Part shown: piece after piece, positions 7,895-16,560 of the stretch
Position numbering within the stretch: position 1 is the stretch's first letter
Layout of the letters: each line of letters starts with the position of its first letter
From: Chrysochromulina parva
Taxonomy: Eukaryota > Haptophyta > Prymnesiales > Chrysochromulinaceae
DNA: 34,836 nt
Assembly (NCBI GenBank): GCA_002887195.1
Contig: PJAB01000199.1
Coordinates: forward strand, 1-34,836
Direction of reading: 5' to 3'
Translations under genes and position numbers: made by a program
Notes under the pieces: model-generated
Told to the model about the DNA's origin: nothing
Database searches by the model: none
The model's input: the letters and a program-made list of their open reading frames with translations, nothing else

Positions 7895-9454
7895 TCAACT
7901 GTTACAGGTTCCGCCCTCGCCCGCGCCCGCGCGCCTTTCTCGCGCCGCAAGCAGCGCACGCGCCGCCTCGCCCTCGGCGTCGATTATGGACGCGGACGCG
8001 AGGTAGCTCTCCCAGCGCTGCATGGCGAGCGGCCGCCAAACATCTGCCTTTTCTGGGTACACGGAGAGTGCGAAGAAGAAGAAGACAGCCGCCTCGAGCC
8101 ATGTCAGTGGTTCGGCGGCGTACGCTTCGGCTTCGAGCTCTGCAAGCGCGGCCGCCGACTCAGGCTGGCTAGCCGTGCCGGCCGTACCGGTCCCCCCCAC
8201 AGCTTCCACAGCGCCGGCCGCTGGCAGTGGGGGGAGCGCGGCGAGGTAGCTGCGCAGGAAGGCTCGGAAGTTGGCGTTGGAGAAGCCGCGAGTCGTGCGG
8301 AAGAGCTTGTACAGGTCGTACCTGGCAAGGGCCCAAACGAGGCAGGTCAGATGCAGTGGGAAATTACGGGAGATTACGGGATGAGATTACGGGAGATTAC
8401 GGTGGGAGATTACGGGAGATTATGGGAGGAGGAGGAGTGAACTGGAGCGTACGCGAGTGTGGTGGGAGTGGTGGTGGGCATGGAGGTGGACATGGCGTTG
8501 GGAGTGGTGGAGGAGGATGGGCAACCGTGCCGCCTACCCGCGGTAATGGAGCCCAGACAACTCGAAATCGATGAAGCAGATCTGATCGACAGCCTTGCGG
8601 CCGGCAGTGAGGAGCGCCTCGTGCATGAGAAGGTGCGCCGTCGCCTCGGGCGGGCGACGCATGATGTTGGAGGGCTTGAGGTCGCCGTGCCCGTGCACCA
8701 CCGGCAGCTGCAGCACGTCGCACCGCTCGCGCATCCGCGCCACCTCAGCGCATAATCGGTCGAAGGAGACGGAGGGGGGTAGTGCTTTCGAATCAGTGTG
8801 CTCGAGCATGCTCTCGATGAAGCGCCAAAGCACAGGCGGGCCGCCGGCTTGTGCGGCGGGCGGCGGCAGCGCGTGCAGCGCGGCCAGGCGCGGCGCGATT
8901 AGCTGCGGCGTCTCCGAGGCGATTGCATGCATGTCGACCTCGCTCAGTGTGTCGCCCTCGACAAACGTGGTCACGAGGCCATCGGCCGAACGGAAGAGCA
9001 GCCGCGGCCCGAGACCGGCCTCGCCGGCGAGCTCATCGCCCAAGCCGCGCATTGGCGGCTCGAGCCTTAGCTTGGCCAGTGGGCTAAAGAGCTTGACGAC
9101 CACGCTGCCCGTCGGCGCAGGCAAGTCGACACGGTACACCCAGTTGCAGAACCCCGCACTCAATTCGGTGACCGCGTTCGGCTGAGCACAAAGGCCTGCC
9201 GTGAGCAGGAACGCGCGTAGCGCAGTGTACAGCGGTTCGGAATCGCCCGGCGAGCTCGGCAGCACGCAACGCGGCGACGGCCGTTGGCGCCGCAGCTGAT
9301 GTGCGGAGTGCCGGCTGCTGTACTGTGAACTCGTGCCAGCCGCTAGGCGGCCGCTGCGAGAGACGGCTAGCCTGACGTCGTTGATCCGCGCGTCGGCGCT
9401 AGCAGCGAGAAGCGAGAGGGCGGCTGCCACGACGAGTCCCGTGAGCCATCCCAT
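7895..9454 (-). CDS. Choline/ethanolamine kinase-like protein with signal peptide (two exons)
   Basis: This is a spliced gene: exon 1 is 9454-8538, exon 2 is 8321-7895, and the total of 1344 nt gives 447 residues. The junction is phase 2 (CGC GG|G TAC), and the joined protein reads IDFELSGLHYRGYDLYKLF, matching the family's IDFEYSGYNYRxFDI region. Other landmarks are a nucleotide-binding loop (GFCNWVYRV, about 101-109), Lys121, Brenner's motif HGDLKPSN (His256, Asp258) and Asp296. The family phosphorylates choline or ethanolamine with ATP, the first step of the Kennedy pathway. The N-terminus is unusual: MGWLTGLVVAAALSLLAA is a signal peptide, followed by a Ser/Arg-rich stretch to about residue 65. 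This could be ER or plastid targeting. An aminoglycoside-phosphotransferase-like role is the alternative. Confidence 0.87.
8322..8537 (-). other. Phase-2 GT-AG intron in the choline-kinase-like gene
   Basis: The donor is CGCGG|gtaggc, with GT at 8537-8536. The acceptor is ccttgccag|GTACGA, with AG at 8323-8322. The length is 216 bp. Removing it joins two frames that separately encode the two halves of a kinase. A CTGAC branch-like sequence lies about 25 nt before the acceptor. The intron contains a 10-bp tandem array and a Gly-codon-like GGNGG tract on the plus strand. Confidence 0.85.
8358..8430. repeat. 10-bp tandem array inside intron
   Basis: The plus-strand unit is GGGAGATTAC, repeated about seven times with small length changes (ATGAGATTAC, GGTGGGAGATTAC). 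It lies wholly inside the 216-bp intron and ends near the pyrimidine-rich 3' part on the gene strand. Confidence 0.9.
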
Positions 9455-9694
9455 TGACCTCGACCACCTGCAAAGGTTCGTCACTGAGTTCCATAAGAAG
9501 ACTGCCCGCCTCGCGCCCAACGCAAATGAAACCGCCCTCGAGAACCTGCACTGGAGTGACAAGATGACTTTGTTGCTTTAGAGTGCCTTTAGAGTGCCCT
9601 CTTCATTTGTCCCGGCGCGCGGCGCGGAAAGCGAAAGCCGCAAGACCTCCACCCCCTCGCTCCGCCGCCTCGCGAAAAAAGAGACGTGGAGATC
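9455..9694. promoter_or_regulatory. Putative bidirectional promoter, kinase (-)/ASF1 (+)
   Basis: These 240 bp separate the divergent start codons of the kinase-like gene and ASF1. Both downstream genes are well supported, so both promoters must lie here or overlap the 5' UTRs. No specific element is recognised. A repeated TTTAGAGTGCC occurs at 9578-9599. Confidence 0.4.
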
Positions 9695-10159
9695 ATGGCG
9701 TGCGTGAACGTGACCAACGTGGTGGTACTTGACAATCCCGCACGCTTCACCAGCCCATTTCAATTCGAGGTGAGTTTCGAGTGCCTCGCGCCCATCAGCG
9801 ACGACATCGAGTGGAAGCTCATCTATGTGGGCTCGGCTCAGAGCAGCGAGCACGACCAGTGCCTTGACTCGGTCCTGGTTGGGCCCATGCAGGTTGGTGG
9901 CTACAGGATCGTCTTCCAGGCCGAGCCGCCTAACCCGGAGGCCATCCCGCCGGATGACTTGCTCGGCGTGACCGTGATTCTGCTCTCATGCTTCTACCAC
10001 GACCGAGAATTCATTCGGATAGGCTACTACGTCAACATTGAGTACGACAGCCCGGAGCTCCAAGAAATGCCGCCGGTGGTTCCGATCTACGAGCGAATGG
10101 TGCGCAACATTGTTGCCGCCGAGCCGCGCGTCACTCGCTACCAGATTGACTGGACATGA
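9695..10159 (+). CDS. ASF1: Histone H3-H4 chaperone ASF1
   Basis: This encodes a 154-residue protein from the ATG at 9695 (MACVNVTNVVVLDNPARF); an in-frame GTG at 9686 is not used as start. It matches the conserved immunoglobulin-like ASF1 core from end to end: PFQFEVSFEC, EWKLIYVGSA, DQCLDSVLVGP, the histone-binding strand GVTVILLSC, FIRIGYYVN and the closing RVTRYQIDW. ASF1 binds the H3-H4 dimer in the nucleus and hands it to CAF-1 or HIRA during replication-coupled and replication-independent assembly. The protein stops right at the end of the core and lacks the acidic C-terminal tail of yeast Asf1 and the phosphorylated tail of animal ASF1. It is intronless. Confidence 0.97.
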   Translation: MACVNVTNVVVLDNPARFTSPFQFEVSFECLAPISDDIEWKLIYVGSAQSSEHDQCLDSVLVGPMQVGGYRIVFQAEPPNPEAIPPDDLLGVTVILLSCFYHDREFIRIGYYVNIEYDSPELQEMPPVVPIYERMVRNIVAAEPRVTRYQIDWT

Positions 10160-10288
10160 TTGTAGGGTGAAGGGTGTGCGGTTTCGGGCGTGGCGCAACG
10201 CACACGAGTAGTAGTTGGAGATCTCTTTTATCTAACATGCAGCTGCTCCTCACTGTTTGATAAACTACGCCGTGACTAGTACTGACCT

Positions 10289-13200
10289 TCAGCTGACACG
10301 TGGCGGATTCGGCCACCGCTGCTCTGCCTCTCCTGGGAGCCTCCGAGGCCGCACCTCCACCACGGACGCCTCCAACGTGAGCCCGGCGGCCGTGAGGCTC
10401 TTGATCAGCTTTCTCGGCGACAGCTGCGACTCCTCGAGCTCGCCCGCCGACGCTGATGGCGATATCGTGGCTGGCCGAGCCGGAGGCGGCGGCTGGCCGA
10501 GCAGCGGATCTCGCGGGCGTGCCTCCCAGTCGGCCCAGAATCCCACAGCGCGCGATGCATGCATCGGAGCACGCGCAGCTTCGTCACGGCGCATGTTTCG
10601 CGCCCGCGTCGGTGACACTGGCGGCGAGTCCGAGCGGCGCGCTGGTGGGGCCTTCGGCAGCTCCCGCGCCGTCGTGGGCGCTGGCCCGTGGAGCACGAAC
10701 GTACTCGAAGACGGCAAGGGCAGTGGCGGCGGCGGCGGCGGCGGCGGCAAGAAGAAGGCGGCGTTCGCGGCCGCGTACACGTCCTGTGTGCCCGCAGCCC
10801 GCGGCGGCGGCGGCGCCTTTTGCGGCTCGAGAGGAGCGGAATGGGGTGGGGGTGGGGCGGGTGGAAGGGGGTTGCTCATGTCGAGCCCGAGGGCTAGCAT
10901 GACCGCGTGCAGCTGCCATCGCCCCCACGCACGGCACAGCGACCAGCGCGCCTGGTGGCTGGCACGTCGCGCACGGATCGCCGCGTCAACGCCTCGCTGG
11001 CGCCGCCATGCTTGCCATGCAGACGCGCACTGCCTCTGGCACCACTCACGCCACTGCTCCTCTGTGCGCGCACGGACCGACGCCCAGCGACGCCAGCAGC
11101 TGAAGGCTAGCTGGGCGTTCGCTCGGTGCGCATTCGCGTGGCAGCGACGCCAATGCTCCTTCGCGTGGTCTGCCGCCGCCCAGCGACGCCAGCAGCAGAA
11201 GGCGAGCTGCAGGGCGGCGGCTGCGTGGCGCCAGAGGCAGAGCGCGTGCCCCGCCGATGCCCAGCGACGCCAGCAGCAGAAGGCGAGCTGAGCGTTTGCT
11301 CGGTGCGCATTCGCGATGCGCTCGAGGGCACTGAGCCCGTGTCCGCCTTGGTGTCCGCCTTGGTGGGCGCCTTGGTGGGGTGATGCAGCGTCGGAGCTGG
11401 TGGCGGGTGCCTTGCACTCGAGAGCACGCCAGGCGAGCCGCCATGGCGAGGTGGTGGGCAAGGCGCCAGCGCCGGCTGCGCCCTCGCCGAGCCCGAAGAC
11501 GCCAAATGGCGCGCCAGCCCCAACGCACGCGTGGGCGGCCTCGGGGGGCTCGGGGGGGGTGGACTGGCGGGCTGCCGAGGCGCCGTGGCGGGCTGCCGAG
11601 GCGGCCGCCCATGCCGCGGGCGAGGCCGCCGAGGCATAGACGGAGGCATAGGCGCGGGCGATCGCAGCGGCCGCCGCAAGGCTCCGCCGCCAGCTCGATG
11701 ACGATTCCCATCGCCGAAAGGCGCTCAAAACGGCGTCGAGGTGCCAGGTGCGAGTCGAGGTGGCCTCTTGGCATCGGCAGCCTGAGAGCGCCGTATCGAG
11801 CTCGTGCCAACGCGAGAGCGCATCGAGCATTCGCGACCGCTGCCGCTGCTGTGCTGCCTCCGACCCCGTGCGTGCGAGCGCGCATGTGACGTGCCGCCAG
11901 TCGTGTGCTGCGCGCTTCCACAGGCACCACGCGCGCCGGCGCTGACTCGTCTGCCCACGCCATTGGACCAGTCGCCGCCATTGCTTCCACAGGCACCACG
12001 CGCGCCGGCGCTGACTCGTCTGCCGACGCCATTGGACCAGTCGCCGCCATTGCTTCAGGACGACGAGCGACGGCCCTCGAAGAGCCCTCCACGTGTAAAA
12101 GGCGCGTCGTCGCCGGCTCACTGTTATCTCGCTCATTATCTCGCTCATTATCTCGCTCATTTGCGGCCGCCATTGCTGCCTGACGGCGAGCGAGATGCCT
12201 CGGAGTGCCTTCGTGTGCCACGCGTGCAAGGCGTGCCGGCGCTGGCTCATCTGCCGGCGCCATCGGTGCACGCGAGCGCGCGAGTGCAGGAGCGTGCGAG
12301 CTGCCGCGGCGTCGTGCCACGCGCGGATGGCGTGCCGAGTGGCATGGCGGATGGCATGGCGGGTGGCATTCCCGAGGGCACGCCGGCTCCGCGCCGCTGT
12401 GCCGTGCCACGCGCGCAGGTACGCGCCGCCTCGGGCGCGCGTGGCGCGCCAGACGAAGGACGCGGCGGCATCCGTACAGGCCACACTCACACCCAAGGCG
12501 GCGCGCCATCGGCGCCACCTGTGGAGACCTTCACGCATGGCCTCGCGCGTCGCTGCGTGTGCAGCGAAGCGCTCGCGCGCGAAGGCGATGCCGTTGGCGA
12601 TCCACCGAACCAGGCTGACCTCGACGGCGCGCCGCGCCGCCACCCGCTCTGCGCGCTGGTGTAGCTGCCGGAGGAGCCAGCGACGGGTGGAGCGAGCGCT
12701 GATGGCGCGTCGCAATCGGAGCCAAACGACTCCGAGGCCAGCGGTAGGCGACACTGGCGGGGAGCGTCGGGCTTCGAGTGCCACGAGCAGCCGGCGCCAC
12801 GTCACCACGAGTCGGAAGCAATCGCAGTGCCAGTCGCGCCGACGGGCGGCGTCAAGTGAGGCACGCGCAGCCATGGCGTACAGCCGCCACTGGCGCACCG
12901 TCGCGCCGCGACGAACGAGCCCCACCGGCGGCAGCCGCAGCGCAGGACGGGTGGCGAGCCGCCGACGCCAGCGGCGCAGCGCTGCCCACGTCGCGTCTGG
13001 GTGACGAATCTCGGCGCGCTGGTATTGACGAATCTCGTCGTGCTGGTGTTGGCGGGGCGGCTCGACGAAGTGCAGCCGAGATTCGTCAGCACGCCGAGAT
13101 TCGTCAGCACGCCGACCGACAGCGTCGTGCTGGTGTTGACGAATCTCGTCGCCCGCCTTCTTGGCCTCCTGCCGCACATGCGAGATCACCGCGGCGAGCC

Positions 13201-15145
13201 GCCAGTCGCGAAACTCGGCGAGACTGGCTTCCCAACCGTCGGCCTCTGAGGATGGCATCGAGAGTGAATTCAAGGAGAGCTTGGACCTCTGCGCTTGCTG
13301 CCTCGCGCCCTCCGCGGCCCCGGCCGAGCCCTCGGCGACCAGCCGTGTGCTGCTCGCCACCAGCCCCGCACTATCGAACATCGCGCTGTTCGCCAACAGC
13401 TTGGATTCGTGCGGGAGATGTGTGCTCGCGACCCCTGGGCTCACGTCCCTGGCCCTCGCGTGGCACGTGGCAGCATACCGTTCCCAGCGGCGCAGATAGA
13501 TCCTCAGCACGCTGACTTGCGACGAAGGGCTGACTTGTGACGAGACTTGTGACGAGGGGCTCGGCGGCACGCAGCGTGCCGGCTGCGAGCGTATGCTCGT
13601 GAGATCTGGTGGGGATTTGTTGCGCACGTGGTGCCAGGCATTGGCAAGCAACGAGCGGCGAGTTGCGGAGGCGACAGAGATGGCTGGGGTGGCGGCGATG
13701 GCCGGGGTTAGGTGCGCTGATGACCTATGATGACGTTTGATGACGTCTGATGACGTCTGAATGGCTGGGGTGGCGGCGATGGCGGCGATGGCCGGGGTTG
13801 AGGGCGGCTCAGATGGGGGCGGCTCAGATGAGGGCGATGCAGCTGGGGGCGGCTCATATGAGGGCGATGTAGCTGGGGGCGGCTCATATGAGGGCGATGC
13901 AGCTGGGGGCGGCTCAGATGAGGGCGACGCAGCTGAGGGCAGATCGGCCATCCCCTCAAAATCGATCGCCACTCCTGGAGAGACCATGGAAGAGAGAGCT
14001 CGACGTCGAACCCTAATGGGAGCGGTGACCGACACAGCGCCAGTGTGGGGAGTGGCCGCCAACAAGGTGGTAGCGGCGCTGGCAGCGGCAGCGGCGAGCT
14101 TGGCGGGGGCAGCGGCAGCAGTAGTGCCCGCGTCAGTCTCGGCGCCACCATGCCCTCGTGGCGCTGAGGGCGCGGCCAGCGGCGCTGCGGACGCGGCGAG
14201 CGGCGCTGCGGACCCTTCCTCGTCTTTGGTCGGCGGCGGCTGCAACGGTGACATCAGCGCCGGCAGCTGCGGCGGCGCCGGCAGCTGCAGCGGCGCCTTC
14301 AACGGCGACGATGGCGACGACAGCAGCGTTGACTGCCGCGCCCGTAATGGCGCCACGGGCCGAGGCGTCGTCGGCTGAGGCGAGGAGAGTGGAAGCGACG
14401 CGAGCCGCGTGGCGAGCCACTGTCGCTGGCGCGTCCGCCACGCCCACAGGCCGCACGCCTGCCGCAGCCGGCGCGAAACTGCCGCGTCGCGCTCCTGCTT
14501 AGACGCGTGCAGCTCACACGCGTAGTGCTGCCACCGGAGCCAGCCACGACGACGCGCGTCGGAGCGCCGGCGCGCGAGCGCTTGGTATACGAGCGCTGAG
14601 CTCCACGCCGCCGCGGCGCTGCGCCTCTCTGCCTCGCGCTGCAACCCGTGAATAGCCGTGAGCCAATCCGTGAGCGCGCGTGCGATCAAGCGACGATCCC
14701 GCGCGCAGCACACGTAAGCCACGGTCTGCTCGTGCCACAAGGCTCGTCGCACGGTGCGCCGCTGCGCCACGGCCAGCAGCGTGCGCAGTGCCTCGCGCAT
14801 GCGTCGGCGCATCACCTCGCCAAAGAGCCGCAGGCCGAGCTGATCCATCGTGGCTAGTACGTGGGCGCTGGCCTCAATCCGGCTGCTGCGTTGGCTGCTG
14901 AGTGGGCTGCCTCTGCTGCTGAGTGGGCTGCCTCTGCTGCTGAGTGGGCTGCCTCTGCTGCTGACAGCTGACAGTTGCCGATTCAGCACACGCGAGGAGG
15001 CCGCGCGTGTCCACTGCGCGTGCTGTCGGCGCTCCTCCACTGTGTAGGCGTCCGCATCATACCACGGCCTTTCGAGCAGTGCCGCCTCGAACGCCCTTTG
15101 CGTGCGTGCATTCCTGGGTGGCGAATTGAGAAAGAAACGCTGCAT
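10289..15145 (-). CDS. Large Trp-rich repeat protein, Sfi1/centrin-binding-like
   Basis: This is a single 1618-codon frame starting at ATG 15145. The protein is very basic and rich in Arg, Ala and Trp. It has dozens of short helical units with a Trp core followed by basic residues, for example LAFCCWRRWAS, RAWCLWKQWRRLVQW, ALHAWHTKAL, LRIYLRRWERY and LDALSRWHEL. Spacing is often 20-35 residues. This resembles Sfi1 repeats, which form a long helix binding centrin at centrosomes, basal bodies or spindle poles. A Pro/Ser linker with PPPAASPSYE units sits near residues 400-450. The C-terminus (about 1450-1618) is Pro-rich and less ordered. An in-frame TAG at 15185-15187 supports the start. The Sfi1 assignment rests on pattern only; another coiled-coil or cytoskeletal protein is possible. 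Many internal DNA repeats indicate recent expansion. Confidence 0.55.
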   Translation of the reverse strand: MQRFFLNSPPRNARTQRAFEAALLERPWYDADAYTVEERRQHAQWTRAASSRVLNRQLSAVSSRGSPLSSRGSPLSSRGSPLSSQRSSRIEASAHVLATMDQLGLRLFGEVMRRRMREALRTLLAVAQRRTVRRALWHEQTVAYVCCARDRRLIARALTDWLTAIHGLQREAERRSAAAAWSSALVYQALARRRSDARRRGWLRWQHYACELHASKQERDAAVSRRLRQACGLWAWRTRQRQWLATRLASLPLSSPQPTTPRPVAPLRARQSTLLSSPSSPLKAPLQLPAPPQLPALMSPLQPPPTKDEEGSAAPLAASAAPLAAPSAPRGHGGAETDAGTTAAAAPAKLAAAAASAATTLLAATPHTGAVSVTAPIRVRRRALSSMVSPGVAIDFEGMADLPSAASPSSEPPPAASPSYEPPPATSPSYEPPPAASPSSEPPPSEPPSTPAIAAIAATPAIQTSSDVIKRHHRSSAHLTPAIAATPAISVASATRRSLLANAWHHVRNKSPPDLTSIRSQPARCVPPSPSSQVSSQVSPSSQVSVLRIYLRRWERYAATCHARARDVSPGVASTHLPHESKLLANSAMFDSAGLVASSTRLVAEGSAGAAEGARQQAQRSKLSLNSLSMPSSEADGWEASLAEFRDWRLAAVISHVRQEAKKAGDEIRQHQHDAVGRRADESRRADESRLHFVEPPRQHQHDEIRQYQRAEIRHPDATWAALRRWRRRLATRPALRLPPVGLVRRGATVRQWRLYAMAARASLDAARRRDWHCDCFRLVVTWRRLLVALEARRSPPVSPTAGLGVVWLRLRRAISARSTRRWLLRQLHQRAERVAARRAVEVSLVRWIANGIAFARERFAAHAATREAMREGLHRWRRWRAALGVSVACTDAAASFVWRATRARGGAYLRAWHGTAARSRRALGNATRHAIRHATRHAIRAWHDAAAARTLLHSRARVHRWRRQMSQRRHALHAWHTKALRGISLAVRQQWRPQMSEIMSEIMSEITVSRRRRAFYTWRALRGPSLVVLKQWRRLVQWRRQTSQRRRAWCLWKQWRRLVQWRGQTSQRRRAWCLWKRAAHDWRHVTCALARTGSEAAQQRQRSRMLDALSRWHELDTALSGCRCQEATSTRTWHLDAVLSAFRRWESSSSWRRSLAAAAAIARAYASVYASAASPAAWAAASAARHGASAARQSTPPEPPEAAHACVGAGAPFGVFGLGEGAAGAGALPTTSPWRLAWRALECKAPATSSDAASPHQGAHQGGHQGGHGLSALERIANAHRANAQLAFCCWRRWASAGHALCLWRHAAAALQLAFCCWRRWAAADHAKEHWRRCHANAHRANAQLAFSCWRRWASVRARTEEQWREWCQRQCASAWQAWRRQRGVDAAIRARRASHQARWSLCRAWGRWQLHAVMLALGLDMSNPLPPAPPPPHSAPLEPQKAPPPPRAAGTQDVYAAANAAFFLPPPPPPPPLPLPSSSTFVLHGPAPTTARELPKAPPARRSDSPPVSPTRARNMRRDEAARAPMHASRAVGFWADWEARPRDPLLGQPPPPARPATISPSASAGELEESQLSPRKLIKSLTAAGLTLEASVVEVRPRRLPGEAEQRWPNPPRVS
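11915..12056 (-). repeat. 69-bp near-identical duplication within the Trp-repeat gene
   Basis: Two adjacent 69-bp copies (starting at 11915 and 11984 on the plus strand) differ by about one base. Each encodes a 23-residue unit containing RRAWCLWKQWRRLVQW-type sequence, so one protein repeat equals one DNA repeat. Confidence 0.9.
13803..13940 (-). repeat. 30-bp tandem array coding a Pro-rich linker
   Basis: There are about four and a half copies of a 30-bp unit (plus strand GGCTCAGATGAGGGCGATGC, then AGCTGGGGGC), encoding the decapeptide unit PPPAASPSYE in the Trp-repeat protein. Just below it, 13718-13760 holds a 10-bp array of TGATGACGTY. Confidence 0.88.
14894..14962 (-). repeat. 21-bp tandem array coding SSRGSPL units
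   Basis: There are three copies of a 21-bp unit (plus strand CTGCTGAGTGGGCTGCCTCTG), giving SSRGSPL repeated three times near the N-terminus of the Trp-repeat protein. Confidence 0.9.
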
Positions 15146-15184
15146 TCCGGCGCGGGCGGCGCGCGCGCGGCGGCGCGAAAGGCA

Positions 15185-15679
15185 CTAAGCTCCCACGGCC
15201 ACGCGTGAAAAAGTTCGTGAAGGAATCTGTGGGGAAAGGCAGGCATGCAAATAAGACTGGAAAAAGGATAGGGGGGGAGGGGGGGGGAGGGGTTTGGGGG
15301 GAAAGTGCGGAGCAGAAAGCTGGGCGACAGAGGAACATTTTCTACGCGTCGCTTGGACGATATCATTGATGGTGCGTTCAGTTGATTTGCGCGCGTCTTG
15401 GCCGAGGCCACCGAACGCGCCTTTCTTTCCGGCACTCGTATCGAAGATGAGCGCGAGCTCAACGAGGCTGTCAGCAACGTGAAGCTCTTGACGCTCTTCT
15501 GCACTGACTATGCGTCGCTTGCGTTCGCCCGTAGCGTTCGGTACATGCTGCATCGGTGCATCGGCTCCCGTTGGGGCGATCGACGACGAGGCAGCAGCCT
15601 GAGCATAGGAGGATGTTGGTGCAGGAGTTTCATCGCCTGAGGTCAAGCTCATGATGTTAGGGTGATTTGTCTGCTGCAT
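15185..15679 (-). CDS. Unrecognised ORF, possibly the first exon of a small gene
   Basis: An ATG at 15679 (or 15652) opens 164 codons. Residues about 1-110 look protein-like, with a Ser/Ala/Thr-rich start and then a charged helical stretch around ERKRRIVSAEERQELHVADS. The last part (Pro-rich, then SFFQSYLHACL) reads like an intron: the DNA has a long pyrimidine tract ending CTTTTTCCAG at 15257, with a second acceptor-like CCCCACAG about 28 bp on. A possible donor is GC|GTAGAA at 15345. The downstream partner exon is not clear; it would overlap the 5' end of the Trp-repeat gene. No family was recognised. Confidence 0.35.
   Translation of the reverse strand: MQQTNHPNIMSLTSGDETPAPTSSYAQAAASSSIAPTGADAPMQHVPNATGERKRRIVSAEERQELHVADSLVELALIFDTSAGKKGAFGGLGQDARKSTERTINDIVQATRRKCSSVAQLSAPHFPPKPLPPPPPLSFFQSYLHACLSPQIPSRTFSRVAVGA
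15271..15301 (+). other. G-quadruplex-prone G tract
   Basis: The plus strand holds runs of 7, 9, 4 and 6 G separated by single A or TTT spacers. The four runs are enough for an intramolecular quadruplex. On the minus strand the same bases form a strong pyrimidine tract just before CTTTTTCCAG, so it may serve as a splice-site tract. Confidence 0.6.
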
Positions 15680-15967
15680 TTGTACGATGCAGATTGCCTG
15701 TCGATACGGTGCAGGGCGGTCTGCGTCCCCAACGGGTTGCAGGCCGCCGCCGCCGCCCCCGCCGCCGGCGTGGGCCCCGCCGCCGGCGTGGGGCCCGTGG
15801 GCCGCGGCGGCGGTGGCGGCGGCGGCGAGTCTCTCCCAGCCGAGTCGTGTTCAGGGCGGCGGCCCAGCCGCGGCAGCGGCACGGGTGGAGGTGGCGCAGC
15901 TGGCGGATGCGTGCGATGGGCTAATGGCCTTGACTTACGCGATGGCGATTCATCACGCGACGCCGAC

Positions 15968-16560
15968 CTAGGCGACGGCAGCAGCGCGGGCGAAGGCGGC
16001 CACGCTCATCGCCGTCTCGTTGCCGTCGGCGTCCACCCATGGAAACATGGACGCGGAGCAGAGCTCGGTGTCGATGTCGCGAAGCGTAAAGGTTCGCCGG
16101 CAATGCGTAGACGAGATCTTGATGCCCTTGAGCACCTTGAGCACAGGCTCACTGAAATCTGCCATCTCGAGCTCGTTGTGGCGGGAGCGCATGCGCTCGG
16201 TAGCAGCGCGATCCACGTGGCAGCCGAAATGATTTCGTCAACAGTTGTCGAGCGTCCTCGATGGCGAATGCAGGTAGGTCTATTCCAATGCGCTCGAAAG
16301 GTGCCGATCTGCAGACGCCACGCCGGCGGGATGATCGCCGAGCGCAGCGCGTCGATGATGCGCTTACCGTCGACACCCATGGGCGAGCCGTCCAGGGCAG
16401 CCTGCGCCACGTGGAGCTTGAGCTTCTCCGCGCCCACGAAGGCTGCGTCGAGTTGCCCATCTGGCCGAAGGAGGCGCCCGGCGAAGAACTGGCGCCCGAG
16501 CTCGCACTGGTGGAAAAACCTTTTTTTATTTATAATACCCGTTGGCGTTGCGATAATGCG
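15968..16560 (-). pseudogene. Frame-broken relic resembling Argonaute L1-PAZ
   Basis: Protein-like sequence on the minus strand switches frame twice. From about 16500 to 16300 one frame gives ELGRQFFAG and later MGVDGKRIIDALRS. From about 16300 to 16225 a second frame gives RIGIDLPAFAIEDARQLL. From about 16225 to a TAG at 15968 a third gives LKVLKGIKISSTHCRRTFTL and then a FPWVDADG region. In eukaryotic Argonautes the end of the N domain has a GRSFF motif, L1 has LNIDVSATAF, and the PAZ start has IKGLKVEITH followed by RRKYRV and a TFP segment. The order matches, but similarity is modest. The rest of PAZ, MID and PIWI were not found within the window. Two small frameshifts in roughly 500 bp point to decay, though sequencing errors are possible. 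Confidence 0.4.

Noticed and set aside
8358..8430. Possible CRISPR-like array because of regular repeats
   Set aside because: The units are 10 bp with no unique spacers and lie inside a eukaryotic intron.
10257..11291. 344-codon plus-strand frame opposite the end of the Trp-repeat gene
   Set aside because: It is low-complexity Gly/Ala/Arg composition, antisense to a longer frame.
11046..12518. 490-codon minus-strand frame overlapping the Trp-repeat gene
   Set aside because: It is a shifted frame of the same region, rich in Arg/Pro/Ala; the 1618-codon frame has the regular Trp pattern and a proper start.
13718..13760. Cluster of TGACGT elements (CRE-like binding sites)
   Set aside because: It lies in the coding sequence of the Trp-repeat gene as a simple 10-bp tandem repeat; regulatory function is unsupported.
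14983..15504. Joining the 15185-15679 ORF to the Trp-repeat protein as one gene
   Set aside because: The two share a frame but a TAG lies between them, and no donor/acceptor pair restores the Trp-repeat frame.
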